A DNA stretch of 64,000 bases, from contig KN834752.1 in NCBI GenBank assembly GCA_000827265.1, positions 62,001 through 126,000 of the forward strand, written 5' to 3'. Shown here one piece after another: positions 10,603 through 22,900 of this stretch. Made by a program: the position numbers and the translations under genes. Below the pieces are notes generated by a model. It did no database searches and was not told the DNA's origin. It worked only from the letters and a program-made list of their open reading frames with translations. How positions within the stretch are numbered: the stretch's first letter is position 1; the number at the start of each line of letters is the position of its first letter. This stretch comes from Collybiopsis luxurians FD-317 M1. Taxonomy: Eukaryota > Basidiomycota > Agaricomycetes > Agaricales > Omphalotaceae.

Positions 10603-13311
10603 TCACATCGAATATTTCTCCTGCAGGATTCCCTCACTCATGAGATGGAACAAAGGTACAAGGATCGAGATACTCACTCGGAATTGTCGGCCTTTAATTT
10701 GAATCAAGGGCACAGATAGGAAGAACAAACCGACGACGATTCTATAGGAATCGGTATCGAGATGGTTAGATCGTGGTAAATAAATGTGGTCAGAAGACCT
10801 ACGCTGCCTCGACACCGAACACTTGTAAAGCGCCGTGCTTCAGAGCCCATGGTACTTGGAAGTATGCTACGCTGAAACCTTTTCAAGGGACGTACCTAAG
10901 TTAGGTGTGACGTTGAAAGATCGTGAAAAATTGACAAACCTCCAAGAGTCCTGGCTAAGTTGATCAACGCACTAACTTCGCCCTTCAGAAGCACTGAGAG
11001 TCAGTTTACTGATCTGCACCACGAAAGATAACTCACTCTGTGTTTGGGGAAGCAATCATTACAGTACGCATCTGAATGAAAGAAATATAAGTGGTCACTA
11101 AGTGACGAATGTTGTTACTACGCACAGACTGCCACTGTATTGATCATGACTGCTAGCTCTGCAATTCCCCATCCCATTACCAGTGCACCGACACTGAGAT
11201 GCATCTGGAAGGATGCCCCCAGGAGGACAAAACCACAAATGTAGAGCGGCATGGCCAGATAGCAAGCCCTGTAGGCAGCAAAGAGGCGCATTAAATCGAG
11301 TCCTTCATCGCGCATGTTCAGTAAGGGACCTACCATAGTCGATTCTCCGCCTCAAAGACTCCGTTGTTTCGTCTGATGCTGACATTCATGATGAAATCGT
11401 TGTTGAACCGACCGATGACTTCGCCAATGAGGACTGCAACCTGTTAACACGGCGTTTGAATGTTTTGCTATGCTCAATGGACAGGAAATCATACTATAGG
11501 TGTGCCATAACCGCCGGCAATTGCAAATTGACTGAACCCGTATCCCAACGGCGGAGGGCTACCCAAGAACACAGCGTTCGTAGTGTTCTACAGACAAAAC
11601 CAATTAGAAAAGATTTAAAGGGGGACACAAAACTCACTATTCCTATGGAGAAACCGAACACCATAGCCTACAGAACAAAATCATGAAGATACCTTTAGCG
11701 AAGGGCAACTACCGCCATCCGAAGCCTACAGACCTCGAACACGAGAACAATTAACAAGTGCGGACGCCATACAACGTTGAACGGGGAGAAAATAGCATCT
11801 GACCAGGTTGTGCGATATTTTGCCATCCTGAAGCCCGTGATACCGACGAGAGTCTCAATGCGGTAGCGCAGACCTCCTTTAGCAGCGGGCTCAGGTACTG
11901 GGACAATGTTTCGGTCATACATACTGCATGCAAGTTCAATCGTCAGCAGTGAAAAATAACTAAAGGAACAAAGTACGAACGTTTCCTCCATGAATAAAAC
12001 GATGAGTACACAGACCACAGCGCCATACATACATCCGATCCCGTATGCCCATCGCCATGAAGCTCGTGCGACCAGGAAGCCAAAAGCGAATGGGGAGAGG
12101 AAGGGGCTAACTACAGAATATGAAAACCACGGATACAATGTATTTCAGTCGAGGGATCTTACTGATAAACCCTAATGTCCAAATGTTTAACTGCATAAAC
12201 GGGTTAGTCTGTAAGTTGTATATTCTCCGAAGTACTACACTGACCTGCCGAGCTTGGAGATGGAAGGGATAGAGATCCGTGACGACATAGAGACCCTACA
12301 TCATCAGCCCATAAGCATCCCGATAATCAATGGAAATTTTTTTCTGAATTTACGGTAACTTGCGGTGCAGTTCTGAATGATTATCGACAATGTGTGAGAA
12401 TATGTTGTGAAATACGCGAAAATACATACGCGAAAACGGCTGTGAGGCAACGCATTGCTAGAAAGAAAAAGGATCGTTTAGTGCCGCCTTCATGGAGTCT
12501 TTAGGATACGTTTACAAGTGAATGTTTTGAGATTGGGTGCAAATGTACAACCGACAAGGAACCCCAAAGCAAGGACCTGGTAGATGTCATCAATTCAAGA
12601 TAACCAAAAATACTTTGATGACCTCCGCGTACCTGGGACCAAAACAGGATGGGAAGACGGCCATATCGACGGATAAGGATCACTGCGAAGAGTCCTCCCC
12701 AACCAAGAAGGAAGATACTCCAGTTGGATGTCATATCATTGATAACAGTGGTGGTAGTATTGAACTGCGCGGCCAGTCGGAAAATACTAGCAATACCTGG
12801 TCAGAATGAGAGTTAGATTCAAATTTAGAGTTGACGCATTCCTCGGCATTATCAAGACAGCGGAACCAAGGCCATCCACATTTGTGGCAGAGCCTAAAGC
12901 GAGATTCATCGCGGCACCGACACTGACCTATTCCTGAATCGAAATCCGGCACAATGGCAGCAAGCGTCATGATGAACAGATGCAAATGCTTTTTCCTGTT
13001 GCTCCAGTTCTGGGGGTCGTAAGGCGAGTCGGTTGGCTGGGGCCAGAGCACCTTGGTTCCATCATGAGAGAGTTTGAGTCGAGAAGCGACTTCTTCTCCA
13101 AATTCGACGCGAGCTTCTCTGATTGTTCCAAAAATTAGAGAGAGAGATCGTGTGGCAATAAGAGCACATTTTACTTTGGATCAATAACCAATCGACCAGC
13201 GTTTTCTTCGTGATACGTAGCCAAGTTTATCGGTTCCCCATGAAGCTCCTCGTTGGATGAATCCTTCTTTTCCTCTGTGGAATGCTTTTCGTTTTGGTCC
13301 GAGTCAGACAT
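10603..13311 (-). CDS. MFS transporter 2, inverted paralogue of transporter 1
   Basis: Same architecture as the transporter at 7480-10247: acidic N terminus, INLATYHEE, RLVIDPK joined to EARVEFGEE, WPQPTDSPYDPQNWSNRKK, IVPDFDSGIG, RRYGRLPILFWSQ, MRCLTAVFA, a 19-nt microexon (12354-12372) coding TAPQVT, VVTD, ASWRWAYGIG, MYDRNIVPVPEPAA, FEVCR, ASFQMHLSVGALVMGWG, VVGLFFLSVPLIQIKGRQF and a last mini-exon EKYSM. Intron positions I could check (after DPK, after DSG, around the microexon, before EKYS) match the partner, so the copying was at DNA level. The spacing and the opposite orientation make this an inverted, convergent duplication. The reading frame looks intact. The substrate is unknown; the acidic N terminus differs from the partner's, which may reflect different regulation. 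Confidence 0.85.
12354..12372 (-). other. 19-nt microexon of MFS transporter 2
   Basis: Read on the minus strand this exon codes T-A-P-Q-V-T. It is flanked by a CAG acceptor and a GTAAAT donor. It corresponds in length, phase and peptide to the microexon at 8404-8422 in the paralogue. Confidence 0.75.
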
Positions 13312-14017
13312 GGCTAAGACTGGTTGTCAGTCCAGTTAATGAAAGGAGGAAAGCGGAGGTGATGGAAGGTTGAGAAAGAGATGCGTGTCGTCTCACCTCA
13401 TCTTATAAAGTGTCTAATACTACCGATTGTGTACCGACCTCGCATGTTCACGACCTACTCCCTATAAAGGCAAAATTTCTCATACACGAAGTTTTAGTCG
13501 TGGGAGAATGTATCCTGAGAGGGCTGAAGAAACTATAGAGACTGAAGTGAATAAAGGAGAGTCACAATTAAAACGCGAGTAAAATTTCAGTGTTCCTGTG
13601 ATCTGCCTTAGTGCCTGCGTTCGACGGACACGATAAGCTTCTTACTAGATTGAGATTTGCTGCTGAAATCACTCCAGCATAGAGGAATTTTAGGAGCACC
13701 GCGGGAGTATACACGAACGTAGCCGTATTTCGTATCCTGTGAATGAGAAGTCAACAGGGCTGTCTGAGGAATGTTAGTGAATGGAAACACAAGACCTGCG
13801 CTGACACTCAGAAAAAAATAGGTAAATAGAATGTAGACCAAGCAGGGCAGTCCTTCTCACAATGATTACCGAGCATCCCTTGACGAATACTGACCAGATT
13901 AATGGTACCAGCTCAGGAAAGACGCTTTCTCCCATAACCCAGCTTTGACTATAGGTAGTCACGTGGTATTCAATTCGCGTCGGCCTAGCACTGCGCAACC
14001 TCGAACGCTCCTCCATC
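13312..14017. other. Divergent spacer between MFS 2 and VPS29
   Basis: About 700 bp. A minus-strand open frame at 13608-13841 starts with a hydrophobic, signal-like stretch (MVYILFTYFFLSVSAG), but its body has no known motif and I do not call it a gene. A CACGTG core lies near 13960, close to the VPS29 start. Confidence 0.4.
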
Positions 14018-14872
14018 ATGGTCCTCGTTCTCGTCATCGGCGACCTACACATTCCACACCGGATACATGACCTTCCGCACAAATTCAAGAAGTTATTAGC
14101 TCCAGGGAAGATATCCCAAGTTCTTTGCACAGGAAATGTTTGCGATAGGGAAACGATGGAATACCTGCGTTCAATAGTGGGAGGGTCAGAAATACAAGTC
14201 GTCAGAGGAGATTATGATGAAGTACGATTTGTGAACTCATTATGGCTCATAACTCCTTATCCTTGCTTTTGTACAGCTTCCTGGTCTCCCGTCGTCATTA
14301 ACAGTTACCCACTCGACCAACTCTCTCCGCATTGGTCTAATTCATGGCCACCAATCACTCCCACTGGGCTCTCTTGATTCCCTTTCCGCCATTGCGCGCC
14401 AGATGGACGTCGATGTCCTTATTTCTGGTGCAACTCATAGTGTAATGGCCAAGGAGTACAATGGAAGGTTTTTCCTAAATCCTGGTTCAGCGACGGGTGC
14501 ATGGACTGGGGCATGGAATGTTTCTAGACCAGGAGTTGCTATAAATACACCTGAAGGAATCAAATCGACGGGTCCAACAGGTGACCCAACACCCAGCTTT
14601 GCACTAATGGACATTCAGGGAACCGTTGTGGTGACATACGTGTACCAGTTTATTGACGGAGATGTCAAGGTTGAAAAGATTGAGTGGCGCAAGCCGGATG
14701 GGTATGGACGAGATGGCGACCGTGCAGGAGGTACGATTTTCCGTTTTCCATGGTATTTTGTATTCTCATTCCGTTCTAAGCAAAAGCACCCATGGCGCCA
14801 GGTATGGGCGGGGTTATGCCTCAGAGCATACCGAGTCCGACACCTACTAGTCCACAAGGTGGTGGTTGGTAA
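14018..14872 (+). CDS. vps29: Retromer subunit Vps29 (metallophosphoesterase fold)
   Basis: Core subunit of the retromer cargo-recognition complex, which returns receptors from endosomes to the Golgi; the fold is phosphoesterase-like but the protein acts as a scaffold for Vps35. Exons 14018-14221, 14277-14730 and 14787-14872 join in frame to 247 aa. The N terminus [15 protein letters not shown], the segment [44 protein letters not shown] and [12 protein letters not shown] are the standard Vps29 blocks. A fungal-type insertion (about residues 150-175, [12 protein letters not shown] to GDPTP) and a Gly/Pro-rich C-terminal tail (PMAPGMGG ... GGGW) extend it beyond the 180-190 aa of animal Vps29. 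Its neighbours are unrelated. Confidence 0.93.
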
Positions 14873-15273
14873 TACTACAACGAGCATGCATGATGTGTTA
14901 AGATACTTGGTGTGTAACTTATTCGCTCAACGGAATGGAAGAATCAAAAAACTCCTTTGCTACATCCGGCCATCGCGAGAGGGTCGTTGCTGTTGTCTAC
15001 GTTTACGCTATGCGCATCATTGCCCCTGATTCCTCGATCTCTTTACTCCCACTCTTCGAAGCCCTCCACGTAGTGAGCCCAGCCAGCCAGCCAATTAGAC
15101 CCTGTGGTGTTATTGTACTGACCCAAAATAGATTGATGTTGGATAGATCATGCCCTCCATCACCTTCTTTTACTTCCATTTCAACTTTCCCCTGTTTCTT
15201 GTGACCGTTTGCATTGCCGCCCAGTCTCCGATCCGAGGAGAAAAACCTGTACATTCTCTTCTTGCTTCTTACC
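14873..15273. other. Intergenic spacer
   Basis: Contains the VPS29 3' region and the promoter of the next gene. I see no coding or RNA feature. Confidence 0.5.
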
Positions 15274-16168
15274 ATGAACAAAAGACTTTCCCTCCCTGTC
15301 TTTTCCATCTTCCTGCTTTTCAAAGGTACCTCTGTTGCCTCATACAACCCTTTTCTCACTCGTGCATTTCTTCAGAGTTACACGCCTCCCCAAATCCGCA
15401 ATTCACTTACGTCGCATTCGGTTCCGGAGATCAGCTCCCTGAACCTCTAAATCCCAGTCCCTCCGCTACGGAATGGGTAGTGCCGGTTGGTACTGGCGCG
15501 AACGGAGAGACGACGTATCTGTTCAACGAAGTCGAAACTGTCGTTACAGATGAAGTCAGCACAACGTTCACTACTCATACGACACAGACAGGCCAGTTCC
15601 CAGTCTCTTTCGCGTGGATTGATTCTAGTCCTCCTTGGCCTGATACGTTGTCCACACAGGAACCCTCATCGCCTCCGCGTCTGGCTTCACTCTCTCAGTT
15701 CTATCTACCGGAGTTCAAGGACTCGTTGGAGCAGAAGCTGAATGTCATTATACAGCAGCAGGAAGTGGCGTATGCGTGCAGAATTTGCACGGCGAGGGTG
15801 ACTTGTTGACGTTGACGATAAGCGGGGCTGCTGCGACGCATGCGCTTTCTGTATCCGGCGCCTCTGCCTCTGCCTCAGCTTCAACTACTGCGAGCGCGAC
15901 GGCACCTACTACCTCTACAAATCCCAGTAGCTCAGGATCAGGAACGAGTACATCAGCTTCGCCAATTGGGTCTACGTCGTTACCTACTTCGGGGGCTAGT
16001 ACCGCTTCTAGTAGCAATACCAATACTGTTCCTGAATCGAGTGCTACATCTTCGGCTCCTGCGTCCACCTCTTCTGGGAGTACTAGTCACAGCATTTCAA
16101 GTCTGAGCATCTCTTTCGGTTTCCAATACCTCATTCTTGGAGCCCTGTGCACCTATTTACTTCTATGA
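15274..16168 (+). CDS. Predicted GPI-anchored Ser/Thr-rich surface protein
   Basis: Exons 15274-15325, 15376-15591 and 15660-16168 give about 258 aa. A signal peptide (MNKRLSLPVFSIFLLFKELHAS) is completed across intron 1. The ectodomain has a Thr-rich stretch, then ASGFTLSVLSTGVQGLVGAE and a cysteine pair in AECHYTA and VCVQNLHGEG. A long Ser/Thr/Ala-rich stalk (about residues 140-235) is followed by a hydrophobic C terminus (FQYLILGALCTYLLL) ending the protein, the usual GPI-signal layout. The second intron fits only if its donor is GC (GCCAGT at 15592), since no GT in the right phase gives a credible intron; that join is inference. This kind of protein is common on Agaricomycete cell surfaces and has no known function. 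Confidence 0.7.
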
Positions 16169-16291
16169 GCCCGGATTCTGTGCATTTCACGTTCCTTACA
16201 TTGTATATACCCCTGTGCAATCAGTAGTGTACAGAAAACAATATTGTCTACGTATCTAAATATCTATATGCCCTATCTCAGATACCACATC

Positions 16292-18354
16292 TTAAGTAAC
16301 TACATTAATCCGCCCTTCAACTCGCGGCTTGACAATGGGCAAACCTCCGAGATTTCCAACACCCACCCCATTCAATCCTGATTCCCCCGTAAACCCTACA
16401 AAAACCTTCTTCCTAGCCCTCGATATATTATTACTCGTATACTCAAAATCAACCCCCTTCTCCTCCCCCTTCATTTCATTCTCGAGCGGCTCCTCCAAAA
16501 TCTCCAACATAATCCCCGTATCCGTCATAGCTCCCTCTTCACCAACGACCGTCTCCACATCCGCCTCAGTAAAACATGTATACCCATCGAATCCGTCGGC
16601 GATAAAGTTGACCATTGCGACGGTGAAGTGTTCCTGTTCCTGGTTTGCATTATTGGGGGCGTTGTTGGAGGCAGGAGCGGAGGTGGAGGCAGGAGTGGAG
16701 GTGGAGGACGAGGAGGAGGAGAAGGTCGCAGAAGACGACGGGGGTGAAGAGGAATAGGGTAAAATCGTCTTCCCACCAACAACAACACGTCCAACCCGCA
16801 TCCCTTCATCCCTCCGAAAACCCACCTCCATCTCCATCCCCGATATCTGCAAAAACCGTCCGTCCGTCCTCGAATCCGATACTGAATTTTCTAATGCACG
16901 CAAAAGCGTTTGCGTGGAGATGCGTTTGACGACAAAGATGTTACCAAATGGGAGGATGTCTATGTGACAGATATTAGTCATGAGATCTGAGATATGACCA
17001 CAATACGACAAGGAGGAGGAGGAGGAGGAGGGTGAATCGATAATGTCATATAAATGGGCGTACGTACCGACTACATCCCTCATCGTCAACACACCCTCCC
17101 GGATCACCCTATCGCAGCGTATTGAACCAGAATTGACAAACGCAATATCCGTATCGTAGTACGCCCGAACGACATCCGCCAAGAGATTCCCCAGGTTCGT
17201 TTCGCTCGTTCGTATGATGGCACCGCGCCCGTCTAAGGGACAGCCTGCGTAGAAGAGGGGTTTACTAGAAATAGAGGCGATGTGTGCTTGGACGGAATCG
17301 ATGAGTTGTGTGATTTTGGGATCTTCGGAGTGGTGAGGAGTTTGGGAAATGTCTCGTTCGATGTGGACTAGACAGTTCTTAGTTGGTCTACGTTTCCCCT
17401 GTGGTTCATATGCGATGAACGCACCTTGTATAGTACCCAATTCCGTTGTATCACCCCCGGTACGCTGTATAGGGACTCTTACGACACTATACGACCTAAA
17501 ATCCGTACCCGACTTGACGATCCTTATCCTTCCCATCGCATCGTTATTGACAAGAGTAACCTTATCCCCTTGGACGACGATATCGTGATCATGCCCCCCC
17601 AGTATCAGATCCACGAGAGGACACCCTTCCGAGACCAAAATGTCTTCCTCGAGACGCATATGAGTCACCCCGACGACCAAGTCGACGCGTTCATCGTTCT
17701 TGAGAATCTGAGATATTCTAGATGCTACTTCCACAGGGTCGCCGATGATCGTCCCGGGAGGTAGGTGTTGGCAGTTGGATGGCCAGTCGCTGTTAGGGTA
17801 GGTTTAGTGGAGGAAAAAAGGTGCAGGAAACAAGGCCTCACGTTCCAGCTAGACCAAAGAAACCAATCCGATATCCCAGATGTTCCCGTATCAAATACTC
17901 CTTTGCTGAAGCCAAGAGTTTACCAGAAGGGTGAAATGCATTCGATAGGAGGAAGGGAAAGTTGCATAGGGCAGATAGTTCATCTAAACGGTCCTCTCCA
18001 AAGTCAAAATCTACAAATACTCGGATGAGTAGGAGTTTGATAAGAAGGAAAGGAAGAAAACTAGACTGACCATGATTTCCATAGCAAGCGATGTCGATAT
18101 CTAAATGGTTAAGGACAGGAATGATATGTTCGCCTTTGAGGATACTGCTCTCCAGTGAAGGACCGAACGCGTCTCCGCTGAAAACTGTTATCGCGTTTCT
18201 TCCTTTTTGCTTGAAGTCGTATGCGAAGCGAGAGAGGATGTTCAGCTGATTCACATGATACTGCAGAATGAAAGAATCAGCATTGAAGGCGTAGCGAGGG
18301 TCTACGAAAGCGTACCACGTCGTTGAAATGATAGAAAACGATTTCATCAGGCAT
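16292..18354 (-). CDS. 5'-nucleotidase/2',3'-cyclic phosphodiesterase family protein
   Basis: Two-domain metallophosphoesterase of the UshA class that would hydrolyse nucleotide phosphomonoesters. Exons 18354-18316, 18260-18071, 18010-17842 and 17789-16292 join to 631 aa. Metal-site motifs appear in order across the splice joins: FYHFNDVYHV near residue 10, SGDAFGPS, GNHDFDFGEDRL, GVTHMR (about residue 180) and GGHDHD. The C-terminal nucleotide-binding domain begins with NLGNLLADVVRAYYDTDIAF and contains FNDVGSI-like SGSIRCDRV. A Ser/Pro-rich low-complexity insertion lies at about residues 475-515. There is no signal peptide, so I infer an intracellular enzyme, unlike periplasmic UshA. The start is the ATG after an in-frame stop. 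A diverged copy of this gene's 5' end lies at 22545-22665. Confidence 0.85.
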
Positions 18355-18824
18355 TTGCACGATATCAGCAACAGTGAGGAGATTCAAGAGCGTTCATTTT
18401 TTCTCGAGCCGATATGCAAGGACTCGGAGAAACTCGTTGATTGGTCCTGGTCCAAGGAGGAGTAACTTCATTGCAGTACGCGACGCATCTCCTGCATCAA
18501 TCTGACTCGTCGAGAGCAGGAGATTTGGAGTAGACAACCGCGCATGGCTGTGCATGTACATACTGTAGAACATTCCAATTACTATATAAAAGCTCAAATC
18601 GAATGAGAGCCAGCAGCCCTCCTGAGTACATATGCAGTTTTTCATCTGCTCATTTAGGTGCTCGGGATATAGTTGCACTAAGTAATGAATAGAGTATAGT
18701 CATCAAGTCCCCTCCCAGAGTCCCGCTCGTCAACTTCACTGATACACCTTAGTCTGACCTAAGAACGGTCAACAAAAAAATTACATTTTCTTCCCAATGA
18801 ACTAAGCATCTTTCCTAAAATATA

Positions 18825-21098
18825 TCATGACAATTTTAAAGCCTTTCTCATTGCCTGATAATTAGGTGAGCCGACGCCAGTGACTGGGTCCCAGCCTTCG
18901 AGCGCTGGGAATCCTTTTGTACCACATCCTGGGTTGCTTCCTGTACCGAGTCAAAATTATTAGAAAAGAATTTCTGCAGTCAAGAAACGAACGAACGAAC
19001 CAGATTTGATATCATGGAACGCTTCCGGATGAGCGTAAATCCACGGATTCAAAAATCCCAATGAGGATCTTCCTTTGGACATGAGTTCATCGTTGAGTAG
19101 TGCGACGATAGAAGCGAAGATGGGCGAAGAGGCGGAAGTTCCTTTCACCGAGGCAACCTCGCCGGATAAGAAGATTTGAATTTTTTCGCCCTGTGCAGAA
19201 ACATCCGGGTATCCTCGTCCGGTTCGGTTGTATAAGCCTTTATAGAGATTGGGACCGATTTTGTCCAGGTAGCCTGCTACGGCTTTTTTCTCTGAATGTC
19301 GCCACAAAATGGTATGTTGTGTCAGACTGGAACTTGGGAAAATAAGAAATACATACGCCACGATGGTTGACCAAAGTAGTTGGAGAATCCTCCTGCCGAA
19401 AGATCAGCACCCTTCTCAGGGAAGTTTGCTGTGGCACCGACAAGTGTGACACTATCCATACCATGCGCTGTCAATCAAGAAAAGAAAAACATTTAAAGAC
19501 ACTCACTAGGGGCAAGTTGGCCATGCAGCTAAGAACGGTTCTCCATCACATTCTCCATGGGGAGAAGAAGCGACACCGCCGTCACCGGTAGCGTACAAAA
19601 TACTTACTCCTCTTGAAGTAAGTTTCATAAATGCGTCGCACAAGGCACTTCAAGCAATAAAATGAAAAAAACTTGGAGGATTGGATTGAACGTTAAGATA
19701 ACGCACAAGGTCAAGGATTTAGAGAGGCTCTTCTCGTATGCAACCGCACCATAGCTGGTTGTGAGCACCAATGGCGGGTTTTGCTCAGCCAGTAAATCAT
19801 TGATAACATCCAGGAAACCGTTATCAGCATCGTAATTCTGACTGCCGATGTCCACGAAAGTTGTAGGGATACCGTTTGCCAAACCAACAGTGTATTGAAT
19901 GTCGAGATTCTGTTTTGGAGAGATGGTGTTCGTATATGGAAGTCGGTTTGAAACCAGCCACTTACGGCTTCCTCACCAGCTTGTGATGTGCCCTGGTCGT
20001 TGGAAGCACCATCCAAAAGCTGGGTAGTGAACGTCGTATCGGAAGACATATCTGGCCTGAAATGCTGTAGAAAACTTTTCAGGTCGGCCTAGAGATTGCA
20101 TTAGAAATGTCAGCAGAGACAAAATGCTGGAAATATACCGACCTTGTTCGCATTCTCTTTCCCGAAAGCAGAAACACCAATTGTGCTCTTGGTGTGTGGA
20201 TTGACAGGACTCGAAGGAATGCCATATAACTTTTGCAAGCATGCCGGCGTCACAGTCTTGTTACAACTGGAGGAGGTTGGAGCATGTGGCGAGCCCTTAC
20301 CCTTTGACGCCTTGTCTACAGATGGGCTGCCTTTGAAGTGTCCGCTGATAGAGATGACTTTGTCCACATTGTTGACAAATCTGGATATTTACGAAATACC
20401 CCAGTAGCAGTATCAGTAAGGAATAATCAAGGTGCGAAGAGGTGGAATTGAGCGTTTCTTACGAGGTAGTAGGATGGATAGCTTGGATATGCTCTCGTAA
20501 CTCCTCTGGGATACTGTAGTTCATAGTACGCAGTGACAGAGCCCCGCTGGCGGTATGCTTATAGACGTTGTATTTCGCGTTCAGGATCGTGTTGGCAGTT
20601 CCGACGGGGATAGAAAACTTGAGCCAGTCCCCTGATAAAGTCATGGCCTGTGCATCAATGTTGTTTGAAGATAGCCAATTCCGGACCACACGAACGGAAT
20701 CCGGGCTTGGTCTAGCGTAGTATTCGACCTGTCGTCGAGGGAAGGAGGTGGGGAGAGATAATAAGCACCACACAGCAATCGTACATGAGTTACCTCTGTA
20801 GGATTCCACTCACATCTGCCTGAGATAACCACTTTCCGTAGTTTGGGCTATCCGGATCACTAGCCTCTGTTAACGCCTTCTCGAGTCCTGGACGGTTACT
20901 CATAGGAAGATTAATTCGCATCTCGAGTACCTTGTCTTGACTGGCTTCCTGAATGAGAGTATAACCTTTCGGAAGCTCACTGCGACGATCATGAACAATC
21001 ATTGTCCGGTTTTGGATGTATGCACCGTAAGTGACCGCCGCAGAAGCGAGCAATACCAGCTGCAGCACGTGCAAGCTGGTTGATAGGCGGAGCATCAT
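18825..21098 (-). CDS. Secreted S53 serine carboxyl peptidase (sedolisin/tripeptidyl peptidase)
   Basis: Extracellular acid protease that removes tripeptides or cuts proteins at low pH. A signal peptide starts at the double Met (MMLRLSTSLHVLQLVLLASA). The pro-domain is recognisable by HDRRSELPKGYTL and DSPNYGKWLSQADV, followed by the cleavage linker rich in Ser/Pro. The mature domain starts near CNKTVTPACLQKLYGIP. The catalytic Glu-x-x-x-Asp pair is formed across an intron (GEEA|NLDIQYTVG, about 19980-19900). SILYATGDGG, LVGATANFPE and the nucleophile motif KGTSASSP (about 19150) with IFASIVALLND follow, then the Ca-site end SGSNPGC...GWDPVTGVGSP. At least eight introns. The three catalytic residues appear intact. 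Confidence 0.88.
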
Positions 21099-22544
21099 GT
21101 CCCCGGACTAGGACGTCTAGATAGGCAGCGAAAGGATTTGAAAAAGGAGTGGTAGCGGAGGGAAAGAAAGACTAGCAGGGGAATGATGAAGGTAACGGAT
21201 ACAAGAATTCTTATAAAAATCAATGGCGTGGAACCGGGCAGGCACTGCCGAGTCAAGTGAGAGCGTTTCCGTAAAAACCCACCTATTGTGCCTCGCATGG
21301 ATGTTTCGGTAGGAGTGATAAATCGCTCTGAAAGCGCCCAACTTTTCATTCATCGACCCCCTACAAGCGAACACTGCCTGGGGCTAGCGCTTACCTGGAG
21401 ATCAGTACCGACTTTCACGATATTCAAAGATTTGAAAGTTGTTCAGGGTCAAGAGAATAGCTTGGAGTTTCCATACTATTCCACACTACCGCCGAATAGA
21501 TATCCCTCTTTCTGGTGGCAAGTTGCAACCATCAGCTCGATTTTGCCTCCGGATCCGTTGTGAATAGTGTGTCACCTAGCGCCACCCGCCGCTCGTCGTG
21601 TACAGTCGACTCACGAAGCATACCCCTCGGTCACAACCCGAAGATATGCCTAATGTCGACAGTGATATTGACCGTTCATAATGCGATCTAATGTATTCAT
21701 GTCAGTACACAAGGCGCCCAAGCTACTGTAAAGAGTTCAGTGACTCATACCGGTTTCGACTTTGGATTCCTGGTGCTCGAGACGGGTCTGACCCAAATAA
21801 ATCCAAGAGGGGCACCAACTTGCAAGGTGATGGCCATCGACGGAGCGTGGACACGGCAGTAGCCATTATGTTCAAGTAATAAACATAGAATCATTGTCGA
21901 CTCATTTCCGAGCGCTCTAGTTCAATATTGGGCATACATTTTAATGCCCGAAGAGCTCCCCCTAGATACTATATCACCCAGCGTGTGCTCGATGTCCTGG
22001 TCTAAACGAGAGAGTAGATTGGCAAAAGCGTCATCATTGAGGTTCTAGAGAAGAAACGGTGGGAGAAATCATGTGGGATTTTGAGAAAGTAAGGGGTACT
22101 ACAACTTTTTGCGCGCAATGAATTTTGAAAATGGGCTTCACTTCCTCCGGGGAATGCTTGAATTGCAATTCTGAATCAGAGTCCAGAGAACCTTCTAAGT
22201 ATGAGAATAAGGTAGTCCAAGTGCAAGAGTAGCGGTCCAACTTCAGAAAGGAATGTCTTGTTCAACGGTAGTTCATTGAATTCTGTACTCCGCCTTTTCA
22301 TATATTATTTTATTCAAAATTATATTGCATAACATTCCACTTTATCGGTGATAGTGATCATAAAGCTTGATTCCAAGTATTCTGGAACTGCCGATGGTTG
22401 GATCACGCTCAATCTCACGCAAAAAGGCTCAACTACCTTAAATGTCGCTTACACTCAGCGCTCAGCAATCATCGACGGCGACGACGGCCAGGCTTACGTT
22501 CAGGGCACCAACGCAAGTTTGAGTTTTTCCTCAATTACTTCATG
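21099..22544. other. Debris-rich intergenic region
   Basis: About 1.4 kb upstream of the sedolisin with no complete gene. From about 22345 to 22545 a plus-strand frame reads like real protein (SGTADGWITLNLTQKGSTT, QRSAIIDGDDGQAYVQGTN) but has no start, no splice partner I can find and no family I recognise; it may be the remnant of a lost gene. Confidence 0.45.
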
Positions 22545-22665
22545 CAGGCATTTTGCACGACATCAGCGACAGTGAAGACTTCAGAGCGTTCGTTTCTTGT
22601 TCTTCAAGCTGATACCCAAAAACTCGGAGTAACTTGCTGGAAAAGACCAAGACCGTAATTAGAGG
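22545..22665 (-). pseudogene. Decayed copy of the nucleotidase gene 5' end
   Basis: About 110 bp here align by eye at roughly 75-80% with 18345-18460, the start codon and 5' leader of the 5'-nucleotidase gene (shared blocks include GGCATTT-GCACGA-ATCAGC-ACAGTGA and AGAGCGTTC). The ATG is kept, but the frame following it does not match exon 1, and no other nucleotidase exon is visible nearby. The match can be followed weakly for some tens of bases further upstream of the leader. I infer a fragment of a duplicated gene. Confidence 0.6.
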
Positions 22666-22900
22666 AGAACTCGGCATTGAGTATGCCACTGAGTATGCTC
22701 ATCACAGGATGAAGAGATATCCGATGCAGCGTAGAAGGTACAATACAGTTAAAGTACAACATAATCGACAGAGTCCTTCATTTCTAGAAATGTCCAAACT
22801 ATCGTCAGAACGCAGATTCCCAATGGATGGCATCTACTTTTGTTCAAGTTCATTATGGTATGATTATCTGGTGAAATATGCGTGGAATTTCTGATTGCGT

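Noticed and set aside
13608..13841. Possible small secreted protein with hydrophobic N terminus
   Set aside because: Only the first 16 residues look signal-like; the rest shows no cysteine pattern, motif or splice support.
16329..16757. Long acidic open frame antisense to the nucleotidase gene
   Set aside because: It is the mirror of the Ser/Pro-rich insertion on the coding strand and has no motif of its own.
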